From NCBI GenBank assembly GCA_964586765.1, contig CAZPHN010000007.1, positions 1-64,000 of the forward strand: a DNA stretch of 64,000 nucleotides, given 5' to 3'. Source of the DNA: UBA3263 sp964586765. GTDB taxonomy: Bacteria > Bacteroidota > Bacteroidia > Bacteroidales > Muribaculaceae. The position numbers were made by a program, and so were the translations under genes. The notes beneath the pieces are model-generated. The model was not told the origin of the DNA. It searched no databases and saw only the letters and a list, made by a program, of their open reading frames with translations. This document shows, one piece after another, positions 25,958-34,756 of this stretch (position 1 is its first letter; every line of letters starts with the position of its first letter).

Positions 25958-27204
25958 AAGACAAGCTTATTGCAAAAAAATGGTACCCTTGGCTCGTAGT
26001 TAGCCTTCTGTGGGTTGTGGCTCTCCTTAATTATATGGACCGCCAGATGTTGAGCACCATGCGTCAGAGCATGGCAATGGATATTACCGCGCTGGAAAGT
26101 ACGGTTGAATTCGGCAAGATTATGGCTGTATTCATGTGGATTTACGGCTTCATGAGCCCCGTCAGCGGCATAGTTGCCGACAGGGTAAACCGTAAATGGC
26201 TGATTGTAGGCTCGCTTGCCGTATGGTCAACCGTAACACTGCTGATGGGTTATGCCGAAACCTATGAAGAAGTTTACTGGCTTCGCGCCGCAATGGGCAT
26301 CAGCGAGGCTCTTTACATACCCGCCGCTCTATCTCTGATTGCCGACTATTTTACCGGCAAACAGCTCAGCCTTGCCATCGGTATCCACATGACCGGTCTT
26401 TACATGGGTCAGGCAATAGGCGGTTTCGGCGCATTCGTGGCTGAACAGCTCTCATGGCAACAGACTTTCCACTGGTTCGGTCTTGTCGGCATTGTCTATT
26501 CAGCAGTTCTGATTGCATTCCTTTATGAAGACCGTAAAGCTCCGCGCGATGAAAAAGCTGAAAAGTTCTCGCTTAAAAAGTCAGTCAACTCAATCGGTGC
26601 AAGCCTCGGCGCGCTGCTTGCCAACGGCGCATTCTGGACCATCCTTTTCTTCTTCGCTTCATGCTCCATTCCCGGATGGTCAACCAAGAACTGGCTCCCC
26701 GAGCTGTTTGCATCAAGCCTCGGCATCTCCATGGTGTGGGCGGGTCCGATTGCAACCATAACCATTGCCTTCTCCTCGTTTATAGGCGTGATGGTAGGCG
26801 GACCGATGGCAGACCGATGGTCGCGCCGCAACCTTCGCGGACGTATCTATACCTCCGCCATAGGTATGTCAATGATGATTCCCGCGCTGGTACTGATGGG
26901 TTACGGCTCGTCGCTTCCTTCGGCTATTGCGGCAGGCGTTATTTTCGGTCTCGGTTACGGTCTTTTTGACTCGAATACCATGCCTATTCTCTGCCAGTTT
27001 GTCAATGACCGCCGCCGCGGCACCGCCTACGGCATCATGAACATGAGCGGTCTTTTTATTGGCGCGATGGCAACCAATGTCCTCGGATCGCTTGCAGAAT
27101 CAGGACGCATGGGTCTCGGATTTGTGCTGATGGCGGGCGCGCTTGTACTCGCGGTAGTTCTGCAGCTCTCCGTCCTTAAGCCTACTACGCTGAATATGGA
27201 ATAA
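25954..27204 (+). CDS. nanT: MFS transporter, probable sialic acid permease, 416 aa
   Basis: Twelve predicted membrane segments. The N-terminus shows the typical NYMDRQMLSTMRQSM and SGIVADRVNRKWLIV (MFS loop 2-3 signature), with MVGGPMADRWSRRNLRGRIY between segments 8 and 9. The family contains sugar-acid and sialate permeases. The assignment to N-acetylneuraminate rests on the next two genes, an N-acetylneuraminate lyase and an N-acylglucosamine 2-epimerase, the known nanT-nanA-nanE arrangement of Bacteroidales such as B. fragilis. The start overlaps the preceding small gene by 4 nt. Confidence 0.85.
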   Translation: MKDKLIAKKWYPWLVVSLLWVVALLNYMDRQMLSTMRQSMAMDITALESTVEFGKIMAVFMWIYGFMSPVSGIVADRVNRKWLIVGSLAVWSTVTLLMGYAETYEEVYWLRAAMGISEALYIPAALSLIADYFTGKQLSLAIGIHMTGLYMGQAIGGFGAFVAEQLSWQQTFHWFGLVGIVYSAVLIAFLYEDRKAPRDEKAEKFSLKKSVNSIGASLGALLANGAFWTILFFFASCSIPGWSTKNWLPELFASSLGISMVWAGPIATITIAFSSFIGVMVGGPMADRWSRRNLRGRIYTSAIGMSMMIPALVLMGYGSSLPSAIAAGVIFGLGYGLFDSNTMPILCQFVNDRRRGTAYGIMNMSGLFIGAMATNVLGSLAESGRMGLGFVLMAGALVLAVVLQLSVLKPTTLNME

Positions 27205-27265
27205 TCTCCTTATATATCTTATAAAATCTTATAAAATTTATAAATCGTATAATATATTTCATCCG

Positions 27266-28183
27266 ATGGAAAAAATCAAAGGTCTTATTGATGCACCCTT
27301 CACTCCGATGCATCCTAACGGCGACATCAACCTTGAGCCGATTCCCGCTTATGCAGCAATGCTTGCCAAAAACGGACTTAAAGGCGTATTTATCAACGGT
27401 TCTTCCGGCGAAGGCTATATGCTGACCACCGACGAGCGCAAACGCCTTGCCGAAGCATGGATGGCTGCTGTGCCCAAGGATTTCAAAGTGATTGTTCACG
27501 TTGGCAGCTGCTGCCTGCGCGAAGCTCGCGAACTTGCCCGCCACGCCAAGGAAATAGGCGCATGGGGCATCGGCGCAATGGCTCCCCCGTTCCCCAAAAT
27601 AGGTCGCGTAGAGGAACTCGTTAAGTATTGCGAGGAAATCGCAGCCGAGGCACCCGAACTGCCCTTCTATTTCTATCATATCCCCGCATTTAACGGTGCT
27701 TTCCTGCCGATGATTGATTTCCTGAAGGCAGTTGACGGTCGTATTCCCAACTTCGCAGGCATCAAGTATACCTATGAAAGCCTTTATGAGTACAATCAGT
27801 GCCGACTCTACAAAAACGGTAAATTCGATATGCTCCACGGTCAGGATGAAACCATCCTCGCATCGCTCGCACAAGGTGGCGCGCGCGGCGGCATTGGCGG
27901 TACCACCAACTATAACGGCAGAGAGCTTACCGGCATTATTGAAGCATGGGACCGCGGCGATATTGAAACCGCACGCGAAAAGCAGAACTTCAGTCAGGAG
28001 GTTATCAACGTTATCTGTAACTATCGCGGCAACATTGTAGGCGGCAAGCGCATCATGAAGCTCATAGGTCTTGACCTCGGTCCTAACCGTGTGCCTTTCC
28101 GCAACATGACCGATGAGGAAGAAGCTTCCATGAAGGCAGAACTCGAAGCCATCGGTTTCTTTGAACGCTGCAACAAGTTTTAA
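27266..28183 (+). CDS. nanA: N-acetylneuraminate lyase, 305 aa
   Basis: A DHDPS/NAL-type TIM barrel. It has the GSSGEGY substrate-binding motif (residues about 44-50), FYFYHIPAFNGAFL with the conserved Tyr, and FAGIKYTYESLYEY, where Lys of GIKYT forms the Schiff base. It cleaves sialic acid to N-acetylmannosamine and pyruvate in the cytoplasm. Length is normal. It lies 61 nt after nanT, in a very AT-rich gap, and 3 nt before the epimerase. Confidence 0.93.
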   Translation: MEKIKGLIDAPFTPMHPNGDINLEPIPAYAAMLAKNGLKGVFINGSSGEGYMLTTDERKRLAEAWMAAVPKDFKVIVHVGSCCLREARELARHAKEIGAWGIGAMAPPFPKIGRVEELVKYCEEIAAEAPELPFYFYHIPAFNGAFLPMIDFLKAVDGRIPNFAGIKYTYESLYEYNQCRLYKNGKFDMLHGQDETILASLAQGGARGGIGGTTNYNGRELTGIIEAWDRGDIETAREKQNFSQEVINVICNYRGNIVGGKRIMKLIGLDLGPNRVPFRNMTDEEEASMKAELEAIGFFERCNKF

Positions 28184-28186
28184 AAG

Positions 28187-29350
28187 ATGAAGGAAAATCT
28201 CAAAAGTTACGCGGAACTCTATCGCCGCGAACTGACTGAAAATATCATGCCGTTCTGGCTCAAAAACGGGCTTGACCGTGTCAACGGTGGCGTGTACACA
28301 TGTTTAGACCGCGACGGCTCGCTGATGGACTCCACCAAATCAGTGTGGTTTCAGGGTCGGTTCGGTTATGTTGCCGCTGCCGCATATAATAACATCGAAA
28401 AGAACCCGGAATGGCTCGCAGCATCAAAAAGCTGCATCGATTTCATCGAAAAGCACTGTTTTGACCGCGCTGACGGCAGAATGTACTTTGAAGTGACCGC
28501 CGACGGACGTCCGCTGCGCAAACGTCGCTACGTTTTCAGCGAATGTTTCGCCGCTATCGCCATGAGCGAATATTCCATCGCTTCAGGCAACAAGGAGTAT
28601 GCCGAAAAGGCTCTCTCCCTGTTCAAGGACATACGCCGTTTCATTTCAACGCCCGGTATTCTCGAACCGAAGTATATGGAGACACAACCCGCCATCGGTC
28701 ACTCCATCACGATGATTCTGATCAATACGGCGGCACGTATCCGCGCGGCGATTTCAGACCCGGTTCTCGATGAGCAAATCAGCGAGTCAATAGAGCGTCT
28801 GAAACTGTTTATCCATCCTGAGTTCAAGGCTCTGCTCGAAACGGTAACTCCCCAAGGCGAACTGATTGATACCTGTGCCGGTCGCACCATCAATCCCGGT
28901 CACTGTATCGAAACCGCATGGTTCCTGCTCGAAGAGGCGAAATATCGCGGCAATGACCCCGAACTGACGGCTATGGCTCTGCAGATTCTTGACTGGTCAT
29001 GGGACTGGGGCTGGGACCCGGAGTTTGGCGGCATTATCAATTTCCGCGACTGCAAGGGTTTCCCCTGTCAGGACTACTCGCAGGACATGAAGTTCTGGTG
29101 GCCTCAAACCGAAGCCGTCATAGCCTCGCTTTATGCTTATGAGGCAACCGGCGATGAAAAGTACCTCAAGATGCACAAGATGGCCCACGACTGGATGTAT
29201 GCTCACTTACCCGACCCTGAGTATGGCGAATGGTACGGTTATCTCCACCGTGACGGCACGGTAGCTCAACCCGCTAAAGGTAATATCTTTAAAGGTCCGT
29301 TCCATATTCCCCGTATGCTCATCAAGGCAACGGAACTGATAGAACGATAA
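28187..29350 (+). CDS. N-acylglucosamine 2-epimerase (AGE family), 387 aa
   Basis: An (alpha/alpha)6-barrel enzyme of the AGE family: NGLDRVNGGVYTCLDRDGS at the start, SVWFQGRFGYVAAAAYN, NPGHCIETAWFLLEEAKYRG with the catalytic His, and KFWWPQTEAVIASLYAY near the C-terminus. In this operon it should convert N-acetylmannosamine to N-acetylglucosamine after the lyase step, which is how Bacteroidales use sialic acid without a NanE of the proteobacterial type. A terminator pair follows at 29391-29515. The ROK kinase at 33719 could supply the phosphorylation step but is not in the operon. Confidence 0.92.
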   Translation: MKENLKSYAELYRRELTENIMPFWLKNGLDRVNGGVYTCLDRDGSLMDSTKSVWFQGRFGYVAAAAYNNIEKNPEWLAASKSCIDFIEKHCFDRADGRMYFEVTADGRPLRKRRYVFSECFAAIAMSEYSIASGNKEYAEKALSLFKDIRRFISTPGILEPKYMETQPAIGHSITMILINTAARIRAAISDPVLDEQISESIERLKLFIHPEFKALLETVTPQGELIDTCAGRTINPGHCIETAWFLLEEAKYRGNDPELTAMALQILDWSWDWGWDPEFGGIINFRDCKGFPCQDYSQDMKFWWPQTEAVIASLYAYEATGDEKYLKMHKMAHDWMYAHLPDPEYGEWYGYLHRDGTVAQPAKGNIFKGPFHIPRMLIKATELIER

Positions 29351-29390
29351 AATACAGAATACAAAATACAGAATACAAAATTAAAAATTT
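29348..29390. repeat. Short AT-rich tandem repeat
   Basis: Repeats of AATACAGAATACAAA between the epimerase stop and the terminator. Similar AT-rich microrepeats occur at 22543-22586, 34729-34756 and 44760-44880. Confidence 0.6.
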
Positions 29391-29433
29391 GAGAGGAGCT
29401 TTCGCCAAAACAAAGCGAAAGCTCCTCTCTTTT
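29391..29433. terminator. Terminator of the nan operon
   Basis: A perfect 15-bp stem GAGAGGAGCTTTCGC (29391-29405) with GCGAAAGCTCCTCTC (29415-29429), loop CAAAACAAA, then TTTT. Confidence 0.9.
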
Positions 29434-29447
29434 GACTATAATATTTA

Positions 29448-29467
29448 GGATGCTCCGGGGAGCATCC
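29448..29467. repeat. R3 dispersed hairpin
   Basis: GGATGCTCCGGGGAGCATCC followed by CTAC. A second copy is at 47999-48019. Confidence 0.6.
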
Positions 29468-29486
29468 CTACTGTGGGTCGGGCAAT

Positions 29487-29515
29487 AAAAAAAGCGGCTG
29501 AGGAGCCGCTCTTTT
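29487..29515 (-). terminator. Terminator of the 681-aa gene
   Basis: AGCGGCT (29493-29499) pairs with AGCCGCT (29504-29510). Oligo-A on the left and oligo-T on the right allow it to act on both strands. Confidence 0.8.
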
Positions 29516-29534
29516 TATTGGATGGAGGTATTTA

Positions 29535-31580
29535 TTACTTTACGAGAGTCTTAACGCCGTTGATGATGTAGAGACCCTTGCCTGCCTTAGCAACCTTGCG
29601 ACCCTGAAGGTCATAGATACCTACAGACTTGGGAGAAACGGCGATTTCTTCGATACCGTCGGGAACTTCTTCACCAGCCTTTACCTTTTCAATCTTCCAG
29701 CAGTTGGGGTTAGCGAAGTAACGGTTACCTGCACCATTCCAGCAAGCTACGATGTAGTCCTGAGCACCGGTGTCACGAACGAGGGTAGTAGTTTCACCTT
29801 CGGGGTTGGGAGCAGTGATGTGGGCGATATTGGTAGTGTTGAAGAGGGTTTCGGTGTCATCGGGATCGTAATCGAGTTGTTCTGCATAAAGCTCGTAGTT
29901 CTCGTTTTCGGTTTCGCTAAGAGTTGCGTTCTGGATAGCGGTATCGTTAGCGTAGAAAGTGAATACAGCTGCGAGGTTAGGATCTTCGGTAAGAGCCCAG
30001 CTCATCTGGTTGGGGTCAACGAAGTCAAGAATGGTCTGACCTTCTTCGATTTCTTCGAGGTCGATACCGATTGCATCAGCAATCTGCTCTTCAAGACCGC
30101 TCCAGTTGCCATACTGACGGATGTACTTGCCGTTGTTCTGCAGACGGTAGCCCTGACCGGGAACCCATTCCATAGTCCATTCGCAAGTAGCGTCCTTTTC
30201 AAGGATACAGGTTACAGATTCGTAACCAACTTCTGCCATGTAACCGGCTGATTTGTCCTTAACGAGACCGTTACCGGTAGAAGAGAGGTAAGCGTTACCA
30301 AGCTGATATTCCTCAACTTCATCTTCATCAGCGAGAGCTGACCAGTCACGGAGAGCAAGCATCTGCTTGAGGGTGATGACGGTACCGTCACCGGCAAGAG
30401 CCATAGCGCGGAGATACTGAGCTTCCATATCCTGCTGAATCTGAGCTTCAAATACGTCAACGTCTTCCTGAGTGGTTACGCTGCTGGGGTCAACGGTGAT
30501 GTTGTTTACAGAAGCGATGATAGCCTCGAGCTTAGCTTCGTCGCCATAAATAGCGGGAAGGTTCTTGAGGGTTTCGATACGACCAAGAAGATTTTCCTTC
30601 TCGTTCTTGAGAATATCGCTTACCTGAGCACGATATGATTCGATAACAATCTTCTTGTACTCTTCAATTGCCTCCTTAACTTTTTCAACATCCTCAACCT
30701 GTTCAACCTTGAAGAGAGAACCGTTGTTGATACGAACGTTATCATTAGAACCGGGATTCAGGGGATTCCAGCAAAGGTTTACACCAACAAAGCCATACTT
30801 GAGCACGATGGGACGTTCTTCGTAAGTGATGTTACCATCTTCATCCTCAACTTCAACTTCTTCGGTTTCACCGGATTCAACTTCGTAGTTGTAAGTAACG
30901 TAGTTGTTCATGTCAAGACAGCTACCATTGTTAAGAACGGTTCCGTCTTCTTCAGCAATCTTCTTAACCTTAGAAAGGGCAAAAGCATCGGTAGAGAATT
31001 CTTCATCTTCGAAACCTACAGATTCGAGCTGCTCCTCAGTCAGGCGAACAACGTAGTAAGCCTGCTTAGCGGTTTCAGAGAATGACATTGAGGGACGACC
31101 GGCAACATTTTCAGCCTTATTCTTAAGTGCGCCGCCTACAACAGCATTGTGGACATACACGCCATCTCCGGTCTTGCTGGCTCTTTCAAACCACCAGTAG
31201 ATGGTACGGGGATCCATAACCTCAGGCATAGCTGAGAAAGCGGTCCAGAACTTGTTGTCTACCTGAGCGAGACCCATGTAGGGGAAATCCCAAATCTGGG
31301 GAGTTTCGCTTTCGTTGGGAAGATACTCGGGCAACCAGAAGGTAGAACCACCGGCATTATCGTAACCGATTCTTTCGCCTTCAGCATCAATGATGTCACC
31401 GGCAACATATTCGCCGTTTTCACCATTAACGTAGCACATACGGGCTGCACGCATATTAGAAATTTTGTAATAGACGGGATTTTCAGCAGTGGAGACGGTG
31501 ATACCGTTGATTTCCTCTGCGTAACCCACCTGAGTGCCGGCTGCAAGAGCAGCAATGGCAAGAAGAGTAAATTTCTTCAT
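29535..31580 (-). CDS. Secreted protein with coiled coil and sorting-like C-terminus, 681 aa
   Basis: A signal peptide (MKKFTLLAIAALAAGTQVGYA) is followed by beta-rich regions in which residue tracts such as MGLAQVDNKFWTAFSAMPEV hint at a glycan-binding or lectin-like fold. A helical, charged coiled-coil stretch occupies about residues 295-390 (VEKVKEAIEEYKKIVIESY...). The C-terminus is GIYDLQGRKVAKAGKGLYII...KTLVK, a clear type IX-like sorting or anchoring module. The amino acid composition is acidic and codon choice is strongly biased, suggesting high expression. Function unknown. A well-formed promoter lies at 31665-31694. Confidence 0.75.
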   Translation of the reverse strand: MKKFTLLAIAALAAGTQVGYAEEINGITVSTAENPVYYKISNMRAARMCYVNGENGEYVAGDIIDAEGERIGYDNAGGSTFWLPEYLPNESETPQIWDFPYMGLAQVDNKFWTAFSAMPEVMDPRTIYWWFERASKTGDGVYVHNAVVGGALKNKAENVAGRPSMSFSETAKQAYYVVRLTEEQLESVGFEDEEFSTDAFALSKVKKIAEEDGTVLNNGSCLDMNNYVTYNYEVESGETEEVEVEDEDGNITYEERPIVLKYGFVGVNLCWNPLNPGSNDNVRINNGSLFKVEQVEDVEKVKEAIEEYKKIVIESYRAQVSDILKNEKENLLGRIETLKNLPAIYGDEAKLEAIIASVNNITVDPSSVTTQEDVDVFEAQIQQDMEAQYLRAMALAGDGTVITLKQMLALRDWSALADEDEVEEYQLGNAYLSSTGNGLVKDKSAGYMAEVGYESVTCILEKDATCEWTMEWVPGQGYRLQNNGKYIRQYGNWSGLEEQIADAIGIDLEEIEEGQTILDFVDPNQMSWALTEDPNLAAVFTFYANDTAIQNATLSETENENYELYAEQLDYDPDDTETLFNTTNIAHITAPNPEGETTTLVRDTGAQDYIVACWNGAGNRYFANPNCWKIEKVKAGEEVPDGIEEIAVSPKSVGIYDLQGRKVAKAGKGLYIINGVKTLVK

Positions 31581-31664
31581 GGAATAAATGGATTAGATTG
31601 ATTGTTAAATAATTAGATGAATTTTTAGTCAGTTTAGTATAATGCGAATGAAATAATCCACACG

Positions 31665-31694
31665 CAAATATACTCATAAAGTTTTAAACCCCAA
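31665..31694 (-). promoter_or_regulatory. Promoter of the 681-aa gene
   Basis: On the minus strand TTG (31692-31694), 19-nt spacer, TATATTTG (31665-31672). The predicted 5' UTR is about 80 nt. Confidence 0.6.
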
Positions 31695-31724
31695 AACTTT
31701 TCATCAAAAAAATGCTATTTTTTT

Positions 31725-32540
31725 TTAGAAACGCAGCGTTAGGTTCAGCCCGTAAGCGGTATGTCCGTTAAGCGTCACGGGACCGGGCGCGGACTGGAGA
31801 CTCAGATGGCGTGCGCGGGCATATTTTCGAGCCGGATTTCCACCTATCAGTCCGACAACCTCATTGACCGGGTCAACCAAGAAAGCAACGATATTTCCAA
31901 CTACGGGCGACCCCCACAGGCAGTAATTATTTGCCACAAGGTAGCGTTTGATACGGAAAAAGCCTTCACCCATCACTGAGCCGACCAACGGCGTGATAAA
32001 GATATCCTGCCATGACGGGCGTTCCATGAAAGCCTCGATACCGAACTCCCAGCATACGGTGCTGACACCGGTACAGAACAGCAGCGAGCCCCAGAAGCTC
32101 AGACCGTTAGAGCGTGCAGCCATAAAATAGGCAGCTCCGGAGTAAGGATGCAATACAAAGTTGAAAATAGGCTTATCGTGGTCCCACTCCGGACCTTCCT
32201 TGATAACATGGTCAACCCAGCGGGTGGCGAGCGGAACGCGCTGCAATGCGGCGCGATTCCATGTGGTAGCATCTTCAGGAAGCATTTCGAGGACAGTCAG
32301 CGCAGCGACATAACATCCGGTAAGCACTCCGGCATTTACCCATACGCGTTTCCAGTCCGGGCATGAAAAGCCAAGATTTGTATTCTGGTCAGGATAAGCA
32401 TATATGGTATTATAGGCTGCCGGAACAGGAGCCACAACCGGGTCAAGAACAGTATCAGGAACTGCGGGACTCTGAGCGCGGAGGTTTCCACTCAACCCCG
32501 CTACAGATAATATGATGAAGATAATGCGTGAAATTTTCAT
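31725..32540 (-). CDS. DUF3943-like outer-envelope protein, 271 aa
   Basis: A signal peptide (MKISRIIFIILSVAGLSG ... LRAQS) is followed by a Pro-rich linker and then FNFVLHPYSGAAYFMAARSN, WGSLLFCTGVSTVCWEFGIE and PSWQDIFITPLVGSVMGEGF, which are the signature segments of DUF3943 proteins. The family is uncharacterised; the hydrophobic stretches and the Gly-rich PLVGSVMGEG region suggest membrane association. It ends with an amphipathic beta strand with terminal Phe (LNLTLRF), as in many outer membrane proteins. It lies between the 681-aa gene and ruvB, on the same strand but with separate signals. Confidence 0.75.
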   Translation of the reverse strand: MKISRIIFIILSVAGLSGNLRAQSPAVPDTVLDPVVAPVPAAYNTIYAYPDQNTNLGFSCPDWKRVWVNAGVLTGCYVAALTVLEMLPEDATTWNRAALQRVPLATRWVDHVIKEGPEWDHDKPIFNFVLHPYSGAAYFMAARSNGLSFWGSLLFCTGVSTVCWEFGIEAFMERPSWQDIFITPLVGSVMGEGFFRIKRYLVANNYCLWGSPVVGNIVAFLVDPVNEVVGLIGGNPARKYARARHLSLQSAPGPVTLNGHTAYGLNLTLRF

Positions 32541-32581
32541 AGTAGTTAACGTGAGTCTAATTTCTTATATAATAATAACGC

Positions 32582-32611
32582 CAATCGCAGCTATTTTGTT
32601 AGCTGCGATTG
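32582..32611 (-). terminator. Probable terminator of the ruvB operon
   Basis: CAATCGCAGCTA (32582-32593) pairs perfectly with TAGCTGCGATTG (32600-32611). It lies 25 nt after the ruvB stop on the minus strand; the T-run there is interrupted. Confidence 0.65.
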
Positions 32612-32635
32612 AACATTATTATTCGGAAATAGCTT

Positions 32636-33712
32636 TTAGAAAAGTCGGGGCTCGGGCGGAGGAGGCGGTGTTTTCCCGAGGTGTTGGTAGGCAAGTAGAG
32701 TCACCTCACGTCCGCGGGGTGTACGTTTGATAAATCCCTGCTGAATCAGATAAGGCTCAAAGACATCCTCGACAGTGCCGGCATCTTCCCCAATGGCTGT
32801 GGCAATAGTGGTCAGACCAACTGGACCGCCGTTGAACTTGTCGATAATTGTACGGAGAATCTTATTGTCAATCTCGTCGAGCCCGAAACGGTCAATATTG
32901 AGTGCCTCGAGCGCAAATCGGGCAATTTCGGCGTCAATGGCACCGGAACCCTTCACCATAGCGAAATCGCGGACCCGGCGCAGCAGGGAATTTGCTATTC
33001 GCGGCGTTCCGCGTGAGCGCATTGCCAGTTCATGGGCAGCCTCGGCACTGCAACGGATATTGAGCAGACCGGCAGAGCGGAGAATAATGCGTTCAAGAGT
33101 GGGATGGTCATAATGCTCAAGATGGAACGGCACACCGAAACGCGCTCTCAGCGGCGACGTGAGCAATCCGGAGCGTGTCGTTGCGCCAATCAGCGTAAAC
33201 GGGCTTAGAGTCAGCTGAACGGAGCGTGCGCCGGGTCCCTTGTCAATCATTATGTCAATTTTATAATCCTCCATGGCGGAATAGAGATACTCCTCCACTA
33301 TGGGACTCAAACGGTGAATCTCATCGATGAAAAGCACATCGTTTTCCTCAAGCGAGGTCAGAATACCGGCAAGGTCGCCGGGTTTGTCAAGCACAGGACC
33401 GGAAGTTACCTTGAACCCCACGCCAAGTTCATTGGCAATAATGGCGGCAAGAGTAGTCTTTCCGAGTCCCGGAGGTCCGTAAAGAAGAGTATGGTCGAGG
33501 GCCTCATGACGCATACGGGCGGCAGCGACGAAAACTTTAAGGTTTTCAACAATGCGCTCCTGTCCGTTAAACGAGTCAAATCCGGTAGGTCGGAGTGCTT
33601 TTTCGACCACCCGGTCAGACTCACTACGAGGACGCCTGACGGCCTCGGATCGGATATCGAGGTCGTCAGGCTCCAAATCGGGTTGAATATCGGCGTTTTT
33701 CTTCTTCGCCAT
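32636..33712 (-). CDS. ruvB: Holliday junction branch migration ATPase RuvB, 358 aa
   Basis: Walker A GPPGLGKTTLA (about residues 75-85), Walker B LFIDEIHRLS, sensor ATTRSGLLTSPLRARFG, and the C-terminal winged helix with GPVGLTTIATAIGEDAGTVE and GFIKRTPRGREVT. RuvB drives branch migration of Holliday junctions with RuvA during recombination repair. The first 30 residues are an unusually charged extension (MAKKKNADIQPDLEPDDLDI). It lies 6 nt downstream of the ROK kinase gene, an uncommon pairing; ruvA and ruvC are not in the window. Confidence 0.95.
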   Translation of the reverse strand: MAKKKNADIQPDLEPDDLDIRSEAVRRPRSESDRVVEKALRPTGFDSFNGQERIVENLKVFVAAARMRHEALDHTLLYGPPGLGKTTLAAIIANELGVGFKVTSGPVLDKPGDLAGILTSLEENDVLFIDEIHRLSPIVEEYLYSAMEDYKIDIMIDKGPGARSVQLTLSPFTLIGATTRSGLLTSPLRARFGVPFHLEHYDHPTLERIILRSAGLLNIRCSAEAAHELAMRSRGTPRIANSLLRRVRDFAMVKGSGAIDAEIARFALEALNIDRFGLDEIDNKILRTIIDKFNGGPVGLTTIATAIGEDAGTVEDVFEPYLIQQGFIKRTPRGREVTLLAYQHLGKTPPPPPEPRLF

Positions 33713-33718
33713 TAATCA

Positions 33719-34723
33719 TCAATTGTTTATTGCAACTCCGCCGTTCTTTTCAGCTTCATTCTGGATGCGCTGGGCTTCCCAGCCGAGAGCTGAAGCACCG
33801 AGCACGGCAGCATCTGCCTCCTTAAGTTCGGAGGGGATAATCTTAATGTCGCGCTGGAATTTAAGGCAGTTGGCGCGATAAGCCTCGCGCATGGGCTTGA
33901 AGAGCATCTCACCAGCCTTTGCAAGACCGCCGAAAATGATGAAAGCCTCGGGCGAAGAGAATGTAGCGAAATCGGCAAGAGCCTCGCCGAGTACGCGTCC
34001 GGTGAATTCAAACACGCTCTGGGCGATAGGATCACCTGCAACGGCTGCGTCATAGACATCCTTTGAGGTCAAATCGCCGGAAGGAATATTGCGCAGCAGC
34101 GAGGGTACGGAAGGCGATGCGTCAAGGAACTCGAGTGCGGAGCGAACCACACCGGTTGCCGAGCAGTAAGTTTCAAGACAACCGTTACGACCACAACCGC
34201 AAGGACGACCACCGCGACGGGAGATAACATGACCAAGCTCACCGGCAAGTCCGTCAGCACCATAAATCATCTGTCCGTTAGCGACAATGCCGGAGCCAAC
34301 GCCGGTGCCGAGTGTAATCATGATGAAATCCTTCATACCGCGGGCGGCACCATAAGTCATTTCGCCGATAGCGGCTGCATTGGCGTCGTTAGTCACCGCA
34401 ACGGGAATACCGAACTTGGAGCGCAGGCTCTCAGCGAGAGGTAGCGAACCATGCCAGATAAGGTTAGCGGCATTGTCGATAGTGCCGGTATAGAAGTTGG
34501 CGTTAGGTGCGCCAACACCGATACCGCCTACTTTGCCTTCGGCATCGGCTTTTTTAATCATTTTAGACGCTTCAACGTAGATTTCGTTGATATACTCTTC
34601 GAAAACGGGATGTTGAGCTGTTTTGATTGCGCCGGAAGCAATTACTGTGCCACGGGCATCAACAAGACCAAAGACGGTATTGGTTCCGCCTATGTCAATT
34701 CCGAGAACATAAGGTTTATTCAT
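33719..34723 (-). CDS. ROK-family sugar kinase (glucokinase-like), 334 aa
   Basis: The N-terminal ATP-binding motif is VLGIDIGGTNTVFGLVD; the catalytic Asp should lie near VTNDANAAAIGE, and the zinc-binding signature is HVISRRGGRPCGCGRNGCLETYCS (CxCGxxGCxE). These are ROK sugar kinases that phosphorylate glucose or N-acetylated hexosamines. Glucokinase is the default call; N-acetylmannosamine or N-acetylglucosamine kinase is possible given the nan operon 4 kb away. It overlaps nothing and is 6 nt before ruvB. The gap to the next gene upstream holds GTTTAGGGTTTA microrepeats (34729-34756). Confidence 0.88.
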   Translation of the reverse strand: MNKPYVLGIDIGGTNTVFGLVDARGTVIASGAIKTAQHPVFEEYINEIYVEASKMIKKADAEGKVGGIGVGAPNANFYTGTIDNAANLIWHGSLPLAESLRSKFGIPVAVTNDANAAAIGEMTYGAARGMKDFIMITLGTGVGSGIVANGQMIYGADGLAGELGHVISRRGGRPCGCGRNGCLETYCSATGVVRSALEFLDASPSVPSLLRNIPSGDLTSKDVYDAAVAGDPIAQSVFEFTGRVLGEALADFATFSSPEAFIIFGGLAKAGEMLFKPMREAYRANCLKFQRDIKIIPSELKEADAAVLGASALGWEAQRIQNEAEKNGGVAINN

Positions 34724-34756
34724 GGTTAAGTGGGTTTAGGGTTTATTGTTTAGGGT

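Noticed and set aside
27185..27874. Minus-strand open frame of 229 codons over nanA
   Set aside because: Antisense to a gene with complete catalytic motifs; no promoter or recognisable domain. It reflects the GC-rich codon pattern of nanA.
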